18,950 nucleotides of DNA. Source: Cycloclasticus sp. GTDB lineage: Bacteria; Pseudomonadota; Gammaproteobacteria; Methylococcales; Cycloclasticaceae. The notes beneath the pieces were generated by a model. The model was not told the origin of the DNA and made no database searches. It saw only the letters and a list, made by a program, of their open reading frames with translations. Below, piece by piece: positions 1 through 8,130 of the stretch (position 1 is the first letter of the stretch; each line of letters begins with the position of its first letter). The translations under genes and the position numbers were made by a program. The DNA lies in assembly GCA_019090295.1 (NCBI GenBank), contig JAHRWG010000210.1:1-18950 (forward strand). The letters run 5' to 3'.

Positions 1-413
1 GCAAAAGCACCATTAATGTGGTGACAAACCAGCGTTCAAGTTGCCAGCAATGTGTGCAAACAGACAGCTGTTCAACGTCTGTATTGTCTAAATTTTTTGG
101 TAATAAATCGATTGAGCTAGAATTGGAATCAGATATTCAATTGGAGGCAGGAGATAAGGTGTGCTTAGGTATTGATGAAAAAATCTTTCTTCGTTTAACC
201 GGTATGGTTTACCTTTTACCATTGCTTGGCCTGTTGTTGGCAGCCTTTTTGGGGCAATATTTATCAGCTCAAATGGGCATCGGTAGTGAAATGCTCATTA
301 TCGTGTTTGGTTTTCTTGGCTTTTTACTGTGTTTTTATAGCCTAAAATACGTTATTGCACATTACATGGACCCTAGAAAAATCCACCCAGTAATCTTGAA
401 GAAAGTAGGTTAA
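1..413 (+). CDS. rseC: RseC/MucC family membrane protein, 5' end cut by window edge
   Basis: This is the C-terminal part of a SoxR-reducing/RseC-family inner-membrane protein. The earliest in-window start codon is at 18, but the frame is open to the left edge (codons from position 3), and the residues there (KSTINVVTNQRSSC) align with the conserved core of RseC rather than an N-terminus. The true start therefore lies outside. Visible hallmarks are a cytoplasmic Cys motif C-x2-C-x5-C (codons at 42, 51 and 69) and two hydrophobic helices, about residues 58-81 and 90-113 counted from position 18. The family modulates the sigma-E/AlgU anti-sigma system (MucC in Pseudomonas) or the Rsx/SoxR reducing complex. 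Its place directly before mucD favours the sigma-E operon role (rpoE-rseA-rseB-rseC-mucD), an inference because the upstream genes are not in view. Confidence 0.85.
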   Translation, partial: KSTINVVTNQRSSCQQCVQTDSCSTSVLSKFFGNKSIELELESDIQLEAGDKVCLGIDEKIFLRLTGMVYLLPLLGLLLAAFLGQYLSAQMGIGSEMLIIVFGFLGFLLCFYSLKYVIAHYMDPRKIHPVILKKVG

Positions 414-458
414 GGCCCAATTAAGGGTGATACAGGTTATTAAATAGCAGGAGCATTT

Positions 459-1850
459 ATGAAGATAGGTCGTCTAATTGGGGTGTTATTACTGTTTTCA
501 CTGAGCAGGGTAGAAGCTACTAATCTACCGGACTTTACTGCCTTGGTAGAAAAAAACAGCCAGTCCGTGGTTAATATTAGTACCACGCAAACGGTTAAGT
601 CACAGCAGCCAATGTTTTCTCCCGAATTTAACCTACCCGATGGCTCACAATATGGAGACCTACTAAAGCACTTCTTTGGTCAGCCACGTCAACCGTCTAA
701 AAAAAGAGAGACGCATTCATTAGGCTCAGGTTTTATTATTTCTACCGACGGCTATGTGTTGACGAATCATCACGTTGTGAAAGGCGCAGATGAAATTATC
801 GTTCGCTTGCAAGATCGTCGTGAGCTCAAAGCAACCCTAATCGGCAGTGATGAGCGTTCTGATGTTGCGTTATTAAAAATTGCGGCAGATAAGTTACCGG
901 TTGCTAAGCTAGGGGTGTCTCAACATTTAAAAGTAGGGGAATGGGTGTTTGCCATTGGCTCACCCTTTGGTTTTGAAAGTTCGGTTACGGCAGGTATTGT
1001 CAGTGCAACGGGTCGCAGCTTGCCTAATGAGAATTATGTGCCTTTTATTCAGACAGATGTTGCGATTAACCCAGGTAACTCGGGTGGACCTTTATTCAAT
1101 CTTAATGGTGAAGTAGTGGGCATTAATTCGCAAATATACAGTCGCTCGGGTGGTTTCATGGGGCTTTCGTTTGCGATACCAATAGACATGGCAATGACTG
1201 TTTCTCAACAGTTAAAAGCATCTGGTCGAGTTGTTAGAGGGTGGTTAGGTGTTCGGATTCAAGATGTAACACGTGAGCTAGCCGAGTCATTTAAAATGGA
1301 AAAACCGCGTGGAGCCCTGATTGCTCAGATTATTAATGGCAGTCCTGCCGCGTTGGCGGGGCTGAAAGTTGGCGATGTCATTATTGCTTTTAATGGCAAA
1401 AATGTTGATATTTCCTCTAGTTTACCGCCCATGGTCGGTATCACCTCTTTGGATAAAGAGGTGCCGGTTACAATTATTAGGGACCAGGCCATTAAAGTGA
1501 TTAACGTGAGTTTGCAAAAGTTGCCAGAGGAACCGGCGCTGCTATCAAAAGAAGCTGGGGTTAAGCCGCGAGCTGAGTTAGTGCTTGGGATGTCAGTTAA
1601 AAACATTAATAAATCGGTGCAAAACCCTTCATCTGTTCCACTAAAGGGGGTTGTGGTGGTTAATGTGAGCGCTGAGCCAGCCCTGCATTCTGGGATTAGG
1701 CCAGGTGATGTGCTCGTTCAATTAGATGGGCATAGCCTAGAAAGTGTTCACAAGTTAAAACAAGTTGTTGCTAAGCTGCCAGATAAGGGGTTTATATCCG
1801 TATTAATAAACCGACAAGGTGCCCCAATTTTTCTCGCTTTGAAAAAATAA
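459..1850 (+). CDS. mucD: Periplasmic serine protease MucD (DegP/HtrA family)
   Basis: Trypsin-like HtrA protease/chaperone that degrades misfolded envelope proteins. The 463-residue protein starts with a signal peptide (basic MKIGR, hydrophobic core, likely cleavage after VEA at residue 20). The protease domain carries the full triad: H105 (in LTNHHVV), D135 (in DERSDVALL) and S208 (in NPGNSGGPL). Two PDZ domains follow, at about 260-350 and 373-463, giving the DegP/DegQ/MucD layout rather than the single-PDZ DegS type. The start is supported by AGGAG at 449-453. The gene lies 45 bp after the rseC-like gene, as mucD follows mucC in the algU-mucABCD cluster of Pseudomonas. There MucD counteracts sigma-E activation by clearing misfolded proteins; the same role is inferred here. 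A terminator follows. Confidence 0.95.
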   Translation: MKIGRLIGVLLLFSLSRVEATNLPDFTALVEKNSQSVVNISTTQTVKSQQPMFSPEFNLPDGSQYGDLLKHFFGQPRQPSKKRETHSLGSGFIISTDGYVLTNHHVVKGADEIIVRLQDRRELKATLIGSDERSDVALLKIAADKLPVAKLGVSQHLKVGEWVFAIGSPFGFESSVTAGIVSATGRSLPNENYVPFIQTDVAINPGNSGGPLFNLNGEVVGINSQIYSRSGGFMGLSFAIPIDMAMTVSQQLKASGRVVRGWLGVRIQDVTRELAESFKMEKPRGALIAQIINGSPAALAGLKVGDVIIAFNGKNVDISSSLPPMVGITSLDKEVPVTIIRDQAIKVINVSLQKLPEEPALLSKEAGVKPRAELVLGMSVKNINKSVQNPSSVPLKGVVVVNVSAEPALHSGIRPGDVLVQLDGHSLESVHKLKQVVAKLPDKGFISVLINRQGAPIFLALKK

Positions 1851-1871
1851 TAGGTACAATAGGATCTTTAG

Positions 1872-1897
1872 AAAAGCGCCTCATTAGAGGCGTTTTT
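1872..1897 (+). terminator. Intrinsic terminator after mucD
   Basis: A 6-bp GC-rich stem (CGCCTC at 1877-1882 with GAGGCG at 1887-1892) closes an ATTA loop. It is extended by a G-T pair and four A-T pairs formed by an A-run at 1872-1875 and a T-run at 1893-1897. The shape is that of a Rho-independent terminator and, with A and T tracts on both sides, could work in both directions. It lies 22 bp after the mucD stop but only 20 bp before the lepA start, so it could also act as a leader attenuator for lepA. Confidence 0.75.
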
Positions 1898-1916
1898 AAT
1901 TGATGAGTAAATAAGC

Positions 1917-3719
1917 GTGCCAAATATAAATTTAACAAGAAACTTTTCTATCATTGCCCATATAGACCATGGGAAATCAACATTGGCTGATCGATTGATT
2001 CATATCTGCGGTGGGTTAACGGATCGAGAAATGGCAGAACAAGTACTCGACTCAATGGATATTGAGCGCGAACGCGGCATTACCATTAAGGCGCAGAGCG
2101 TCACCCTGCATTACAAAGCTAATGATGGTGAAACGTATAAGTTAAACTTTATTGATACCCCGGGGCATGTGGATTTTTCATACGAAGTGTCTCGTTCGCT
2201 AGCGGCTTGTGAAGGTGCGTTACTAGTAGTGGATGCGGCGCAAGGCGTTGAAGCGCAAAGTGTTGCAAATTGCTATACCGCTATCGAGCTTGATCTTGAA
2301 GTGCTTCCTATTCTTAATAAAATTGACTTACCATCAGCAGAACCAGACCGAGTTGCCGAAGAAATTGAAGAGATTATCGGTGTAGAAGCAATAGATGCCC
2401 CACATATTAGTGCCAAAACGGGTGTAGGTGTTGATCAAGTCTTAGAACAAATAGTTAAACAAATACCCGCACCTAAGGGTGATCCTAATGCACCCTTGCA
2501 AGCACTTATTATTGACTCATGGTTTGATAATTACTTGGGTGTTGTTTCATTAATACGTGTTGTGAATGGAACAATGAAGAAAAAACAAAAAATAAAAATG
2601 ATGTCATCTAACGATGTGCATTTGGTTGATCAAGTAGGTGTCTTTACGCCTAAAAGAGAAGTACTTGATGAGCTTTTCCCCGGTGATGTGGGCTTTATGG
2701 TCGCTGGTATTAAAGATATTTATGGCGCACCAGTTGGCGATACTATTACGGTGGTATCTCATCCAGCAGAAAACGCACTACCCGGCTTTAAAAAAGTTCA
2801 AGCAAGAGTATTTGCCGGCCTATTTCCTTCAAGCTCAAATGATTACGAACACCTTCGAGAGTCTTTGAATAAACTTAAGCTGAACGATGCCTCGCTTAAT
2901 TACGAGCCAGAAACATCGGATGCATTAGGCTTTGGTTTTCGCTGTGGCTTCTTAGGAATGTTGCATATGGAGATTATTCAAGAGCGTTTAGAACGAGAGT
3001 ACGATCTTGATTTGATAACAACAGCTCCAACCGTTATTTATCAAGTGCTGCTGCATAATGACGAGATTTTAGAAGTGGATAATCCCGCCAAGTTACCTAA
3101 TATTTCTACCATCAAAGAAATTCGAGAGCCCATTATTGAAGCCAATATTTTGGTGCCACAAGAGTTCTTAGGTAACGTTATTACTCTGTGTATCGAGAAG
3201 CGTGGTGTGCAAACAAAAATACAGTATATGGGCAAGCAAGTAGCGTTAAGCTACGAAATGCCTATGAGTGAAGTGGTGCTAGACTTCTTTGACCGCCTTA
3301 AGTCTGTCAGTCGTGGTTACGCCTCATTTGAATATGAATTTAAACGTTTTCAAGCCGCGCCATTAATCAAACTTGATGTGCTTATCAATGGCGATAGAGT
3401 TGATGCTCTGTCATTAATTGTACACAGTGAGGTGAGTCAAAGCAGAGGGCGTGAGCTGGTTGAGAAAATGAAAGAGCTGATCCCGCGGCAAATGTTTGAA
3501 ATTGCCATTCAAGCAGCCATTGGCTCTAAAATTATAGCAAGGTCATCGGTTAAAGCCCTTAGGAAAAATGTTTTGGCTAAATGTTATGGTGGGGATATTT
3601 CTCGTAAACGTAAACTGCTAGAAAAACAGAAGGCTGGGAAAAAACGCATGAAACAGGTTGGTAATGTAGAAATCCCTCAGGATGCTTTTTTAGCCGTTCT
3701 TAAACTGGGTAATGATTAA
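1917..3719 (+). CDS. lepA: Elongation factor 4 (LepA), ribosome-associated GTPase
   Basis: Translational GTPase LepA/EF4, implicated in ribosome back-translocation and in 30S biogenesis/initiation. The 600 residues match the roughly 599-residue family length. G1 is AHIDHGKS at 14-21, the switch-[10 protein letters not shown] region is at 50-58, G3 is DTPGH at 80-84 with the catalytic-type His84, and G4 is NKID at 134-137. The LepA-specific C-terminus is present, including [20 protein letters not shown] and a basic tail ending near [14 protein letters not shown]. The start is GTG and is fixed by family alignment of the N-terminus ([14 protein letters not shown]); the ribosome binding site is poor (GAG-type only). 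The gene precedes lepB, as in most gammaproteobacteria, and its end lies very close to the lepB start, suggesting coupled expression. Confidence 0.98.
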   Translation: MPNINLTRNFSIIAHIDHGKSTLADRLIHICGGLTDREMAEQVLDSMDIERERGITIKAQSVTLHYKANDGETYKLNFIDTPGHVDFSYEVSRSLAACEGALLVVDAAQGVEAQSVANCYTAIELDLEVLPILNKIDLPSAEPDRVAEEIEEIIGVEAIDAPHISAKTGVGVDQVLEQIVKQIPAPKGDPNAPLQALIIDSWFDNYLGVVSLIRVVNGTMKKKQKIKMMSSNDVHLVDQVGVFTPKREVLDELFPGDVGFMVAGIKDIYGAPVGDTITVVSHPAENALPGFKKVQARVFAGLFPSSSNDYEHLRESLNKLKLNDASLNYEPETSDALGFGFRCGFLGMLHMEIIQERLEREYDLDLITTAPTVIYQVLLHNDEILEVDNPAKLPNISTIKEIREPIIEANILVPQEFLGNVITLCIEKRGVQTKIQYMGKQVALSYEMPMSEVVLDFFDRLKSVSRGYASFEYEFKRFQAAPLIKLDVLINGDRVDALSLIVHSEVSQSRGRELVEKMKELIPRQMFEIAIQAAIGSKIIARSSVKALRKNVLAKCYGGDISRKRKLLEKQKAGKKRMKQVGNVEIPQDAFLAVLKLGND

Positions 3720-3722
3720 GGA
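3718..3722 (+). promoter_or_regulatory. Ribosome binding site that decides the lepB start
   Basis: AAGGA overlaps the lepA stop codon and sits 7 nt before the ATG at 3730. The alternative in-frame ATG at 3712 lies inside lepA and has no comparable purine tract at the right distance, so 3730 is preferred. Confidence 0.6.
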
Positions 3723-3729
3723 AATAAGC

Positions 3730-4503
3730 ATGCATTTTGATTTTTCAGCTGGGTTAACACTGGCAACTCTTGTAACTGGGCTCATTGCCGTATTGTATTA
3801 CCTACTTCAATTAAAAAATGACAAAACTGTCGCAGGTAAAGAGCCGCTACTTGTTGAATACTCAAAATCCTTCTTCCCCGTCTTATTATTTGTGCTGGTG
3901 CTAAGATCCTTTGTTGCGGAACCTTTTAGAATTCCTTCCAGCTCGATGATGCCGACCTTGTTAATTGGCGATTTTATTTTAGTGAATAAATTTGCCTACG
4001 GAATTAGACTACCTGTTACCAATACAAAGGTAATAGACATTGGCGAACCAGAACGAGGTGATGTCATGGTGTTTAGGTACCCTAAAGACCTATCATTAGA
4101 TTACATAAAGCGTGTCGTTGGTTTACCCGGTGATAAAGTGGGTTATTATGATAAGCATGTTTACATTAACGGCGAACGTGTCACACAAACAGCCTTGGGT
4201 TCCTATGAAGGAACTGGTCAGGGTGAAAAGATGAATGGCTCGCAGATGTACCAAGAGCACTTACCTGTCCAGCAGCATAATATTTTATTAATGAAAGAAC
4301 GGCCCTCAATCGAAGGTGAGATGGTTGTTCCTGAAGGGCACTACTTTATGATGGGCGATAATAGAGATAACAGTAATGATAGTCGCTACTGGGGGACGGT
4401 ACCCGAAGAGAATATTGTAGGGAAAGCCTTTGCCATATGGATGAACTGGGATAGCAGTAACGGTGGGGTAGCGTTAAACCGCTTAGGAAACACGATAAAC
4501 TAA
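3730..4503 (+). CDS. lepB: Signal peptidase I
   Basis: Inner-membrane serine protease (family S26) that removes signal peptides from Sec and Tat substrates on the periplasmic side. Counting from 3730 (257 residues), there are two N-terminal hydrophobic segments, about 9-28 and 47-62. Next come the nucleophile S72 in IPSSSMMPTL (box B), the general-base Lys127 in DYIKRVVGLPGD (box D) and the box E motif MGDNRDNSNDSRYWG. This Ser/Lys dyad is diagnostic. An upstream in-frame ATG at 3712 would overlap lepA and add six residues, but the SD placement favours 3730. The lepA-lepB pair is the classic lep operon. The periplasmic domain is smaller than that of E. coli LepB (about 324 residues overall), a normal variation. 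Confidence 0.96.
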   Translation: MHFDFSAGLTLATLVTGLIAVLYYLLQLKNDKTVAGKEPLLVEYSKSFFPVLLFVLVLRSFVAEPFRIPSSSMMPTLLIGDFILVNKFAYGIRLPVTNTKVIDIGEPERGDVMVFRYPKDLSLDYIKRVVGLPGDKVGYYDKHVYINGERVTQTALGSYEGTGQGEKMNGSQMYQEHLPVQQHNILLMKERPSIEGEMVVPEGHYFMMGDNRDNSNDSRYWGTVPEENIVGKAFAIWMNWDSSNGGVALNRLGNTIN

Positions 4504-4527
4504 ACGTAAAACTAAAGGGAGAAGACC

Positions 4528-4896
4528 ATGTTGAGGAAGAATGAAAAAGGTGCAACATTTATCAGCCTAGTTATTGTGCTGAGTATTATTGGTGTGATTA
4601 CACTCAGCGTATTAACGGTTTTTCCAGTTTATATGGAAAACTTAGCGGTCAAAAAGTCTGTTGAGGCGATAGAGAACGATCCACAATTAAAATCAATGTC
4701 TCCCGGGAAAATGCGTAGCCTCTTTGAAAAGAAGTTGGACATGAACCAAGTGACCAGCGTAAGGGCTAAGGATGCCAAAATAGGTCGAGGGATAACAGAT
4801 ATAAGCTTTAAAGTTGAGTATGAAGTCCGTAAGGAATACATCGGGAATATTGATATTGTGATGTCTTTTAGTGATGGATTCACGGTAGATTTATAA
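4528..4896 (+). CDS. DUF4845 family single-pass membrane protein
   Basis: Small protein of 122 residues and unknown function, recognised by its position between lepB and rnc and by its shape. It has a short basic N-terminus, one hydrophobic helix at about residues 9-31 ending in a conserved-looking FPVYMEN, then a soluble domain of about 85 residues. The hydrophobic start resembles a type IV prepilin (KGATFISLVIVLSIIGV), but the position matching pilin Glu5 is Ser, so it is probably not a processed pilin. The corresponding Pseudomonas locus (lepB-PA0769-rnc) has a similar small protein. The start is supported by the purine-rich AAAGGGAGAAG just upstream. A role linked to signal peptidase or the inner membrane is possible, but nothing in the sequence shows it. 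Confidence 0.8.
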   Translation: MLRKNEKGATFISLVIVLSIIGVITLSVLTVFPVYMENLAVKKSVEAIENDPQLKSMSPGKMRSLFEKKLDMNQVTSVRAKDAKIGRGITDISFKVEYEVRKEYIGNIDIVMSFSDGFTVDL

Positions 4897-4927
4897 TAAT
4901 GACATTAACGTTGCTTAGAGAATATTA

Positions 4928-5614
4928 GTGAAATTTAATGCAAAACAGCTGCAAAAAAAGATTCAAGCCGAGTTTTCAAACTTGGATTTACTTGAGCAGG
5001 CGCTAACACACCGAAGTATTGGTCATAAAAATAATGAGCGCCTTGAATACCTTGGTGATGCCATTTTAGGCTTTGTTATAGCTGATGAAATTTATAGTAA
5101 ATTTCCAACAGCAGATGAAGGGGTGATGAGCCGGTTACGCGCACATTTAGTTAATCAAACATCGCTAGCAGAAATAGCCACCCAGTTGGAGCTGAGTGAC
5201 GAGTTAATTCTCGGTCAAGGTGAGATGAAAAGTGGTGGTAAACACAGAGCATCTATTTTATCTGATGTGCTGGAGGCAATAATGGGGGCTATGTATAAAG
5301 ATTCAGGTATTGACCCTACTAGAGAGTGGATTTTAAGAGTCTTTAAGGATAAGTTAAATGGCTTGTCGCTAGACACCGCGATTAAAGACCCTAAAACACA
5401 GCTACAAGAATACTTGCAAGCACGAAACCTTAAAATCCCAACCTACACTGTACTATCAACAACAGGTGCTGATCATAACCAACTATTTACTGTTGAGTGT
5501 TTTGTTAGCCAAGCTGGCGCACCATTATCGGCGAAGGCAGGAACACGTAAAAAAGCTGAACAAAAAGCTGCAGACAAGGTATTTAATGTATTAACCAACA
5601 CATCAGCACCTTAA
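4928..5614 (+). CDS. rnc: Ribonuclease III
   Basis: Double-strand-specific endoribonuclease for rRNA precursor processing and mRNA/sRNA turnover; 228 residues versus 226 in E. coli. The RNase III signature NERLEYLGDAIL is at 36-47, with metal ligands/catalytic residues E40, D44, D113 and E116, each one residue earlier than in E. coli. A dsRNA-binding domain covers about 153-222 and ends with the KKAEQKAADKV helix typical of dsRBDs. The start is GTG with no good SD (only AGAG upstream), so translation may be modest; RNase III is often autoregulated. It lies between the DUF4845 gene and era, the usual neighbourhood, but here a 115-bp gap with an inverted repeat separates it from era, whereas in many relatives rnc and era nearly touch. 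Confidence 0.97.
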   Translation: MKFNAKQLQKKIQAEFSNLDLLEQALTHRSIGHKNNERLEYLGDAILGFVIADEIYSKFPTADEGVMSRLRAHLVNQTSLAEIATQLELSDELILGQGEMKSGGKHRASILSDVLEAIMGAMYKDSGIDPTREWILRVFKDKLNGLSLDTAIKDPKTQLQEYLQARNLKIPTYTVLSTTGADHNQLFTVECFVSQAGAPLSAKAGTRKKAEQKAADKVFNVLTNTSAP

Positions 5615-5640
5615 ATAAAGTAATTTTTGTACCCATGACA

Positions 5641-5667
5641 AGTCTAAATAAACCATTTATTTAGACT
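5641..5667. repeat. Perfect 12-bp inverted repeat (hairpin) between rnc and era
   Basis: AGTCTAAATAAA at 5641-5652 is followed by a 3-nt CCA spacer and its exact reverse complement at 5656-5667. It would fold as an AT-rich 12-bp hairpin in RNA. No T-run follows it on the plus strand, so it is not a standard intrinsic terminator. It could be an mRNA processing or stability structure, or a protein-binding palindrome for era expression. Confidence 0.7.
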
Positions 5668-5729
5668 CATTAGCCATCAAAAATTGCTAACGACTTACAC
5701 GACACACGCAGATTATAGAGACACTAGAT

Positions 5730-6632
5730 ATGACTAAAACTCCCTTTAAAACAGGCTTTGTAGCACTAATAGGTGCACCTAATGCAGGTAAGTCAACTTT
5801 ACTAAATAACTTGTTAGGGCAAAAGATTAGCATTACCTCTAGGCGTCCTCAAACAACTCGGCACCGAATATTGGGTATCAAGACCACCGATCACTCTCAG
5901 GTTGTGTACGTTGATACACCCGGTATGCACTTAGGTGGGAAAAAAGCACTCAATAAATATCTAAATAAAACAGCTGATGTGAGTATGCACGGTGTGGATG
6001 TTGTTGTTTGGGTTAAAGATGATATGAAATGGGATAATAATGATATTTCTATCCTTGAAAAACTTAAGGAAGCCAATGTCCCAGCAGTCTTAGCGATTAA
6101 TAAAATTGATAAGATTAGTGATAAAGAGGTCCTGCTTCCCTTTATCCAAAAAATCAGTTTGGAACATAAATTCACCTCCATTATCCCAATTTCAGCGTTG
6201 AACGGAAAGCAGCTTGATGAACTCGAGAGCTTGCTGTTTAAACTGCTGCCAGAAGGGGAGCTGATGTATCCTGAAGATCAAATTACAGATAGCTCCGAGC
6301 GTTTTATGACCACAGAAATAATTCGTGAAAAATTGATTAGACGCTTAGGACAGGAAATTCCGCACGCAATCACCATCAGTATTGATCAATATAAAGTGGA
6401 AGAGAAAATAACCCGAATTTATGCAGTCATTTGGGTGGAGCGTGATGGGCAAAAAAACATTGTTATCGGTGATAAAGGGGCCGGTTTAAAAGAGATAGGT
6501 ACGCAAGCCCGAAAAGATTTGGAAGAGATGCTAGACACCAAAGTTTATTTGAATTTATGGGTGAAAGTTAAGAAAAATTGGTCGGACAATGAGAGAGATT
6601 TAATTAGTCTAGGTTATCGAGGTATGGAATAG
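5730..6632 (+). CDS. era: GTPase Era, 30S assembly factor
   Basis: Ras-like GTPase that binds the 3' end of 16S rRNA and acts in 30S maturation; 300 residues against 301 in E. coli. G1 is GAPNAGKS at 15-22. The switch-I/effector region is TSRRPQTTRHRILGI at 36-50, G3 is DTPG at 62-65, G4 is NKID at 124-127, and a G5-like ISAL follows. A C-terminal KH RNA-binding domain carries the IVIGDKGAGLKEIG loop. The start ATG is fixed by the family N-terminus; the upstream SD is weak (GAGA). It follows rnc and precedes recO, the standard rnc-era-recO order. The longer-than-usual gap before it may hold its own promoter or a processing site, though I could not identify a convincing -35/-10 pair. Confidence 0.98.
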   Translation: MTKTPFKTGFVALIGAPNAGKSTLLNNLLGQKISITSRRPQTTRHRILGIKTTDHSQVVYVDTPGMHLGGKKALNKYLNKTADVSMHGVDVVVWVKDDMKWDNNDISILEKLKEANVPAVLAINKIDKISDKEVLLPFIQKISLEHKFTSIIPISALNGKQLDELESLLFKLLPEGELMYPEDQITDSSERFMTTEIIREKLIRRLGQEIPHAITISIDQYKVEEKITRIYAVIWVERDGQKNIVIGDKGAGLKEIGTQARKDLEEMLDTKVYLNLWVKVKKNWSDNERDLISLGYRGME

Positions 6633-6659
6633 CTGAAGACGGGCTATTGTGGCTAATTG

Positions 6660-7361
6660 ATGTTGAACCGTATTGAGCAACAATTAGGGTTTATTTTAAA
6701 AAGTCAGTCGTATAAAGAAACCAGTGTTATCCATCAAGTTTTTACAAAAGATTATGGCCTCGTTTCAATTTTATCAAAAGGCTCGCGGGTAAAAAACTCA
6801 AAACAAGGAAGCCTATTACAAGCATTTCGTTGTTTACAGGTATCTTGGGTTGGTAAAAGTGAACTTAAAACCCTGACGGGCGTTGAGGAGAGTCAGCATC
6901 GCACCTTACCGCTTAAAGGGCGCTCACTATACTGCGGGTTTTATGCAAACGAACTGATTCTTAACTTTTTACAAAAGCATGATGAGCATCAGCAATTGTT
7001 TAATGCGTACGAAGAATTACTTGACCAGTTATCAGGTTTGATAGACATTGAACCACCGCTTAGGCAGTTTGAAAAAACACTGCTAGAGGATATTGGGTAT
7101 GGTCTTCAACTTCAGTATGAAGCTAATACAGGGGAGTGTATTAAGCCTGAAGAGTTTTATACTTACCAGCATGGTCACGGTGCATTACTCGCTAAGAAAC
7201 CCCACAAGGAAAAACTTTTTTTAGGCGATATGTTAATAAACTTACACGACAATCAACTGAAAGATAAAGCACAAATTAAACAAGCTAAACGCCTGATGAG
7301 AACAGTTATAGATAGCCAATTGGGTGGTAAAATATTAAAGAGTCGAGAGCTTTTTAAATAA
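6660..7361 (+). CDS. recO: DNA repair protein RecO
   Basis: Recombination mediator of the RecFOR pathway: binds SSB and ssDNA and loads RecA at gaps. The 233-residue protein has the RecO N-terminal OB-fold signature (GFILKSQSYKETSVIHQVFTKDYG-like region, residues about 10-34, with SKGSR following near 40-44) and a helical C-terminal domain. Like enterobacterial RecO it has no four-Cys zinc motif. The ATG at 6660 is chosen; a TTG at 6657 immediately before it is in frame and would add one residue. Neither has a clear SD, so translation may depend on coupling to era, which ends 27 bp upstream. Location after era and before pdxJ matches E. coli and Pseudomonas. Confidence 0.93.
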   Translation: MLNRIEQQLGFILKSQSYKETSVIHQVFTKDYGLVSILSKGSRVKNSKQGSLLQAFRCLQVSWVGKSELKTLTGVEESQHRTLPLKGRSLYCGFYANELILNFLQKHDEHQQLFNAYEELLDQLSGLIDIEPPLRQFEKTLLEDIGYGLQLQYEANTGECIKPEEFYTYQHGHGALLAKKPHKEKLFLGDMLINLHDNQLKDKAQIKQAKRLMRTVIDSQLGGKILKSRELFK

Positions 7362-7379
7362 CGAATATAAGTGATGATA

Positions 7380-8120
7380 ATGGATAAGAAAACAATTTTG
7401 CTTGGGGTTAATATTGATCATATTGCAACCGTTAGAAATGCTCGAGGAACGTCGTACCCTTCACCACTTGATGCCGCCTTCCTAGCAGAAAGGGCAGGCG
7501 CTGATGGTATTACCATTCATTTACGAGAAGATCGTCGGCATATCAATGATCAAGATGTACATGCTATTGCCAATAATTTACAGACTCGCCTAAATTTAGA
7601 ACACGCGGTGACGACTGAAATGGTCGACATTGCTTGCCAAGTACAACCGACATCCTGTTGTTTAGTACCTGAAAAGCGTGAAGAATTAACAACCGAAGGC
7701 GGTTTAAATGTTGAGGCCCACTTCAATCAAATTAAGCAAGCATGTGATGCGCTAATATCAGCGGGTATCGCTGTCTCACCGTTTATTGACCCTCAAAAAG
7801 ACCAAATTGATGCGGTCAAGGCGACGGGTGCAACGATGCTAGAGTTACATACCGGCTGTTACGCAGACGCAACCAATGAGTTTGATCGTGATAAGGAGCT
7901 AGAACGACTAAAAGAAGCAGCTTATTATGCTAACTCATTAGGTCTGCAAGTAAATGCTGGGCATGGGCTGCATTATCATAATGTAGAACCCATCGCTGCA
8001 ATCCCTGAAATTGTTGAGCTTAACATTGGTCATTCCATAATTGCTAGAGCACTATTTAGTGGTCTTCATCAAGCAGTGGTTGATATGAAGCAGCTTATTC
8101 GCATGGCCCGTTTATCCTAA
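7380..8120 (+). CDS. pdxJ: Pyridoxine 5'-phosphate synthase
   Basis: Condenses 1-deoxyxylulose 5-phosphate with 3-amino-2-oxopropyl phosphate to pyridoxine 5'-phosphate in the DXP-dependent B6 pathway; TIM-barrel enzyme. Family landmarks are [18 protein letters not shown] at the N-terminus, [22 protein letters not shown] followed by [14 protein letters not shown] and [11 protein letters not shown], ending with the phosphate-site [12 protein letters not shown]. Three in-frame starts are possible (GTG 7371, ATG 7374, ATG 7380). The last gives 246 residues, closest to the E. coli length of 243, and none has a good SD, so the exact start is uncertain. pdxJ after recO is the conserved order. The stop codon is the beginning of the truA ribosome binding site. 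Two PLP enzymes that use the pathway's end product (TrpB, MetZ) lie downstream. Confidence 0.97.
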   Translation: MDKKTILLGVNIDHIATVRNARGTSYPSPLDAAFLAERAGADGITIHLREDRRHINDQDVHAIANNLQTRLNLEHAVTTEMVDIACQVQPTSCCLVPEKREELTTEGGLNVEAHFNQIKQACDALISAGIAVSPFIDPQKDQIDAVKATGATMLELHTGCYADATNEFDRDKELERLKEAAYYANSLGLQVNAGHGLHYHNVEPIAAIPEIVELNIGHSIIARALFSGLHQAVVDMKQLIRMARLS

Positions 8121-8125
8121 GGAGG
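8118..8125 (+). promoter_or_regulatory. Full-length Shine-Dalgarno for truA overlapping the pdxJ stop
   Basis: TAAGGAGG is a complete complement to the usual 16S 3' end. Its first three bases are the pdxJ stop codon, and it lies 5 nt before the truA GTG. It is the strongest ribosome binding site in the window. It implies efficient initiation, probably coupled to pdxJ termination. Confidence 0.8.
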
Positions 8126-8130
8126 AATGG

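Noticed and set aside
18..20. GTG at 18 as the real start of the rseC-like gene
   Set aside because: The frame is open upstream to the window edge and the residues there align inside the family, so the gene is truncated by the window, not started here.
1325..1606. Open frame on the minus strand inside mucD
   Set aside because: Antisense shadow of the PDZ-coding part of mucD; no SD and no family resemblance.
5684..5718. Possible era promoter (TTGCTA at 5684 with TTATAG at 5713)
   Set aside because: The spacing is 23 bp, well outside the 16-18 bp range, so it is not a convincing sigma-70 promoter.
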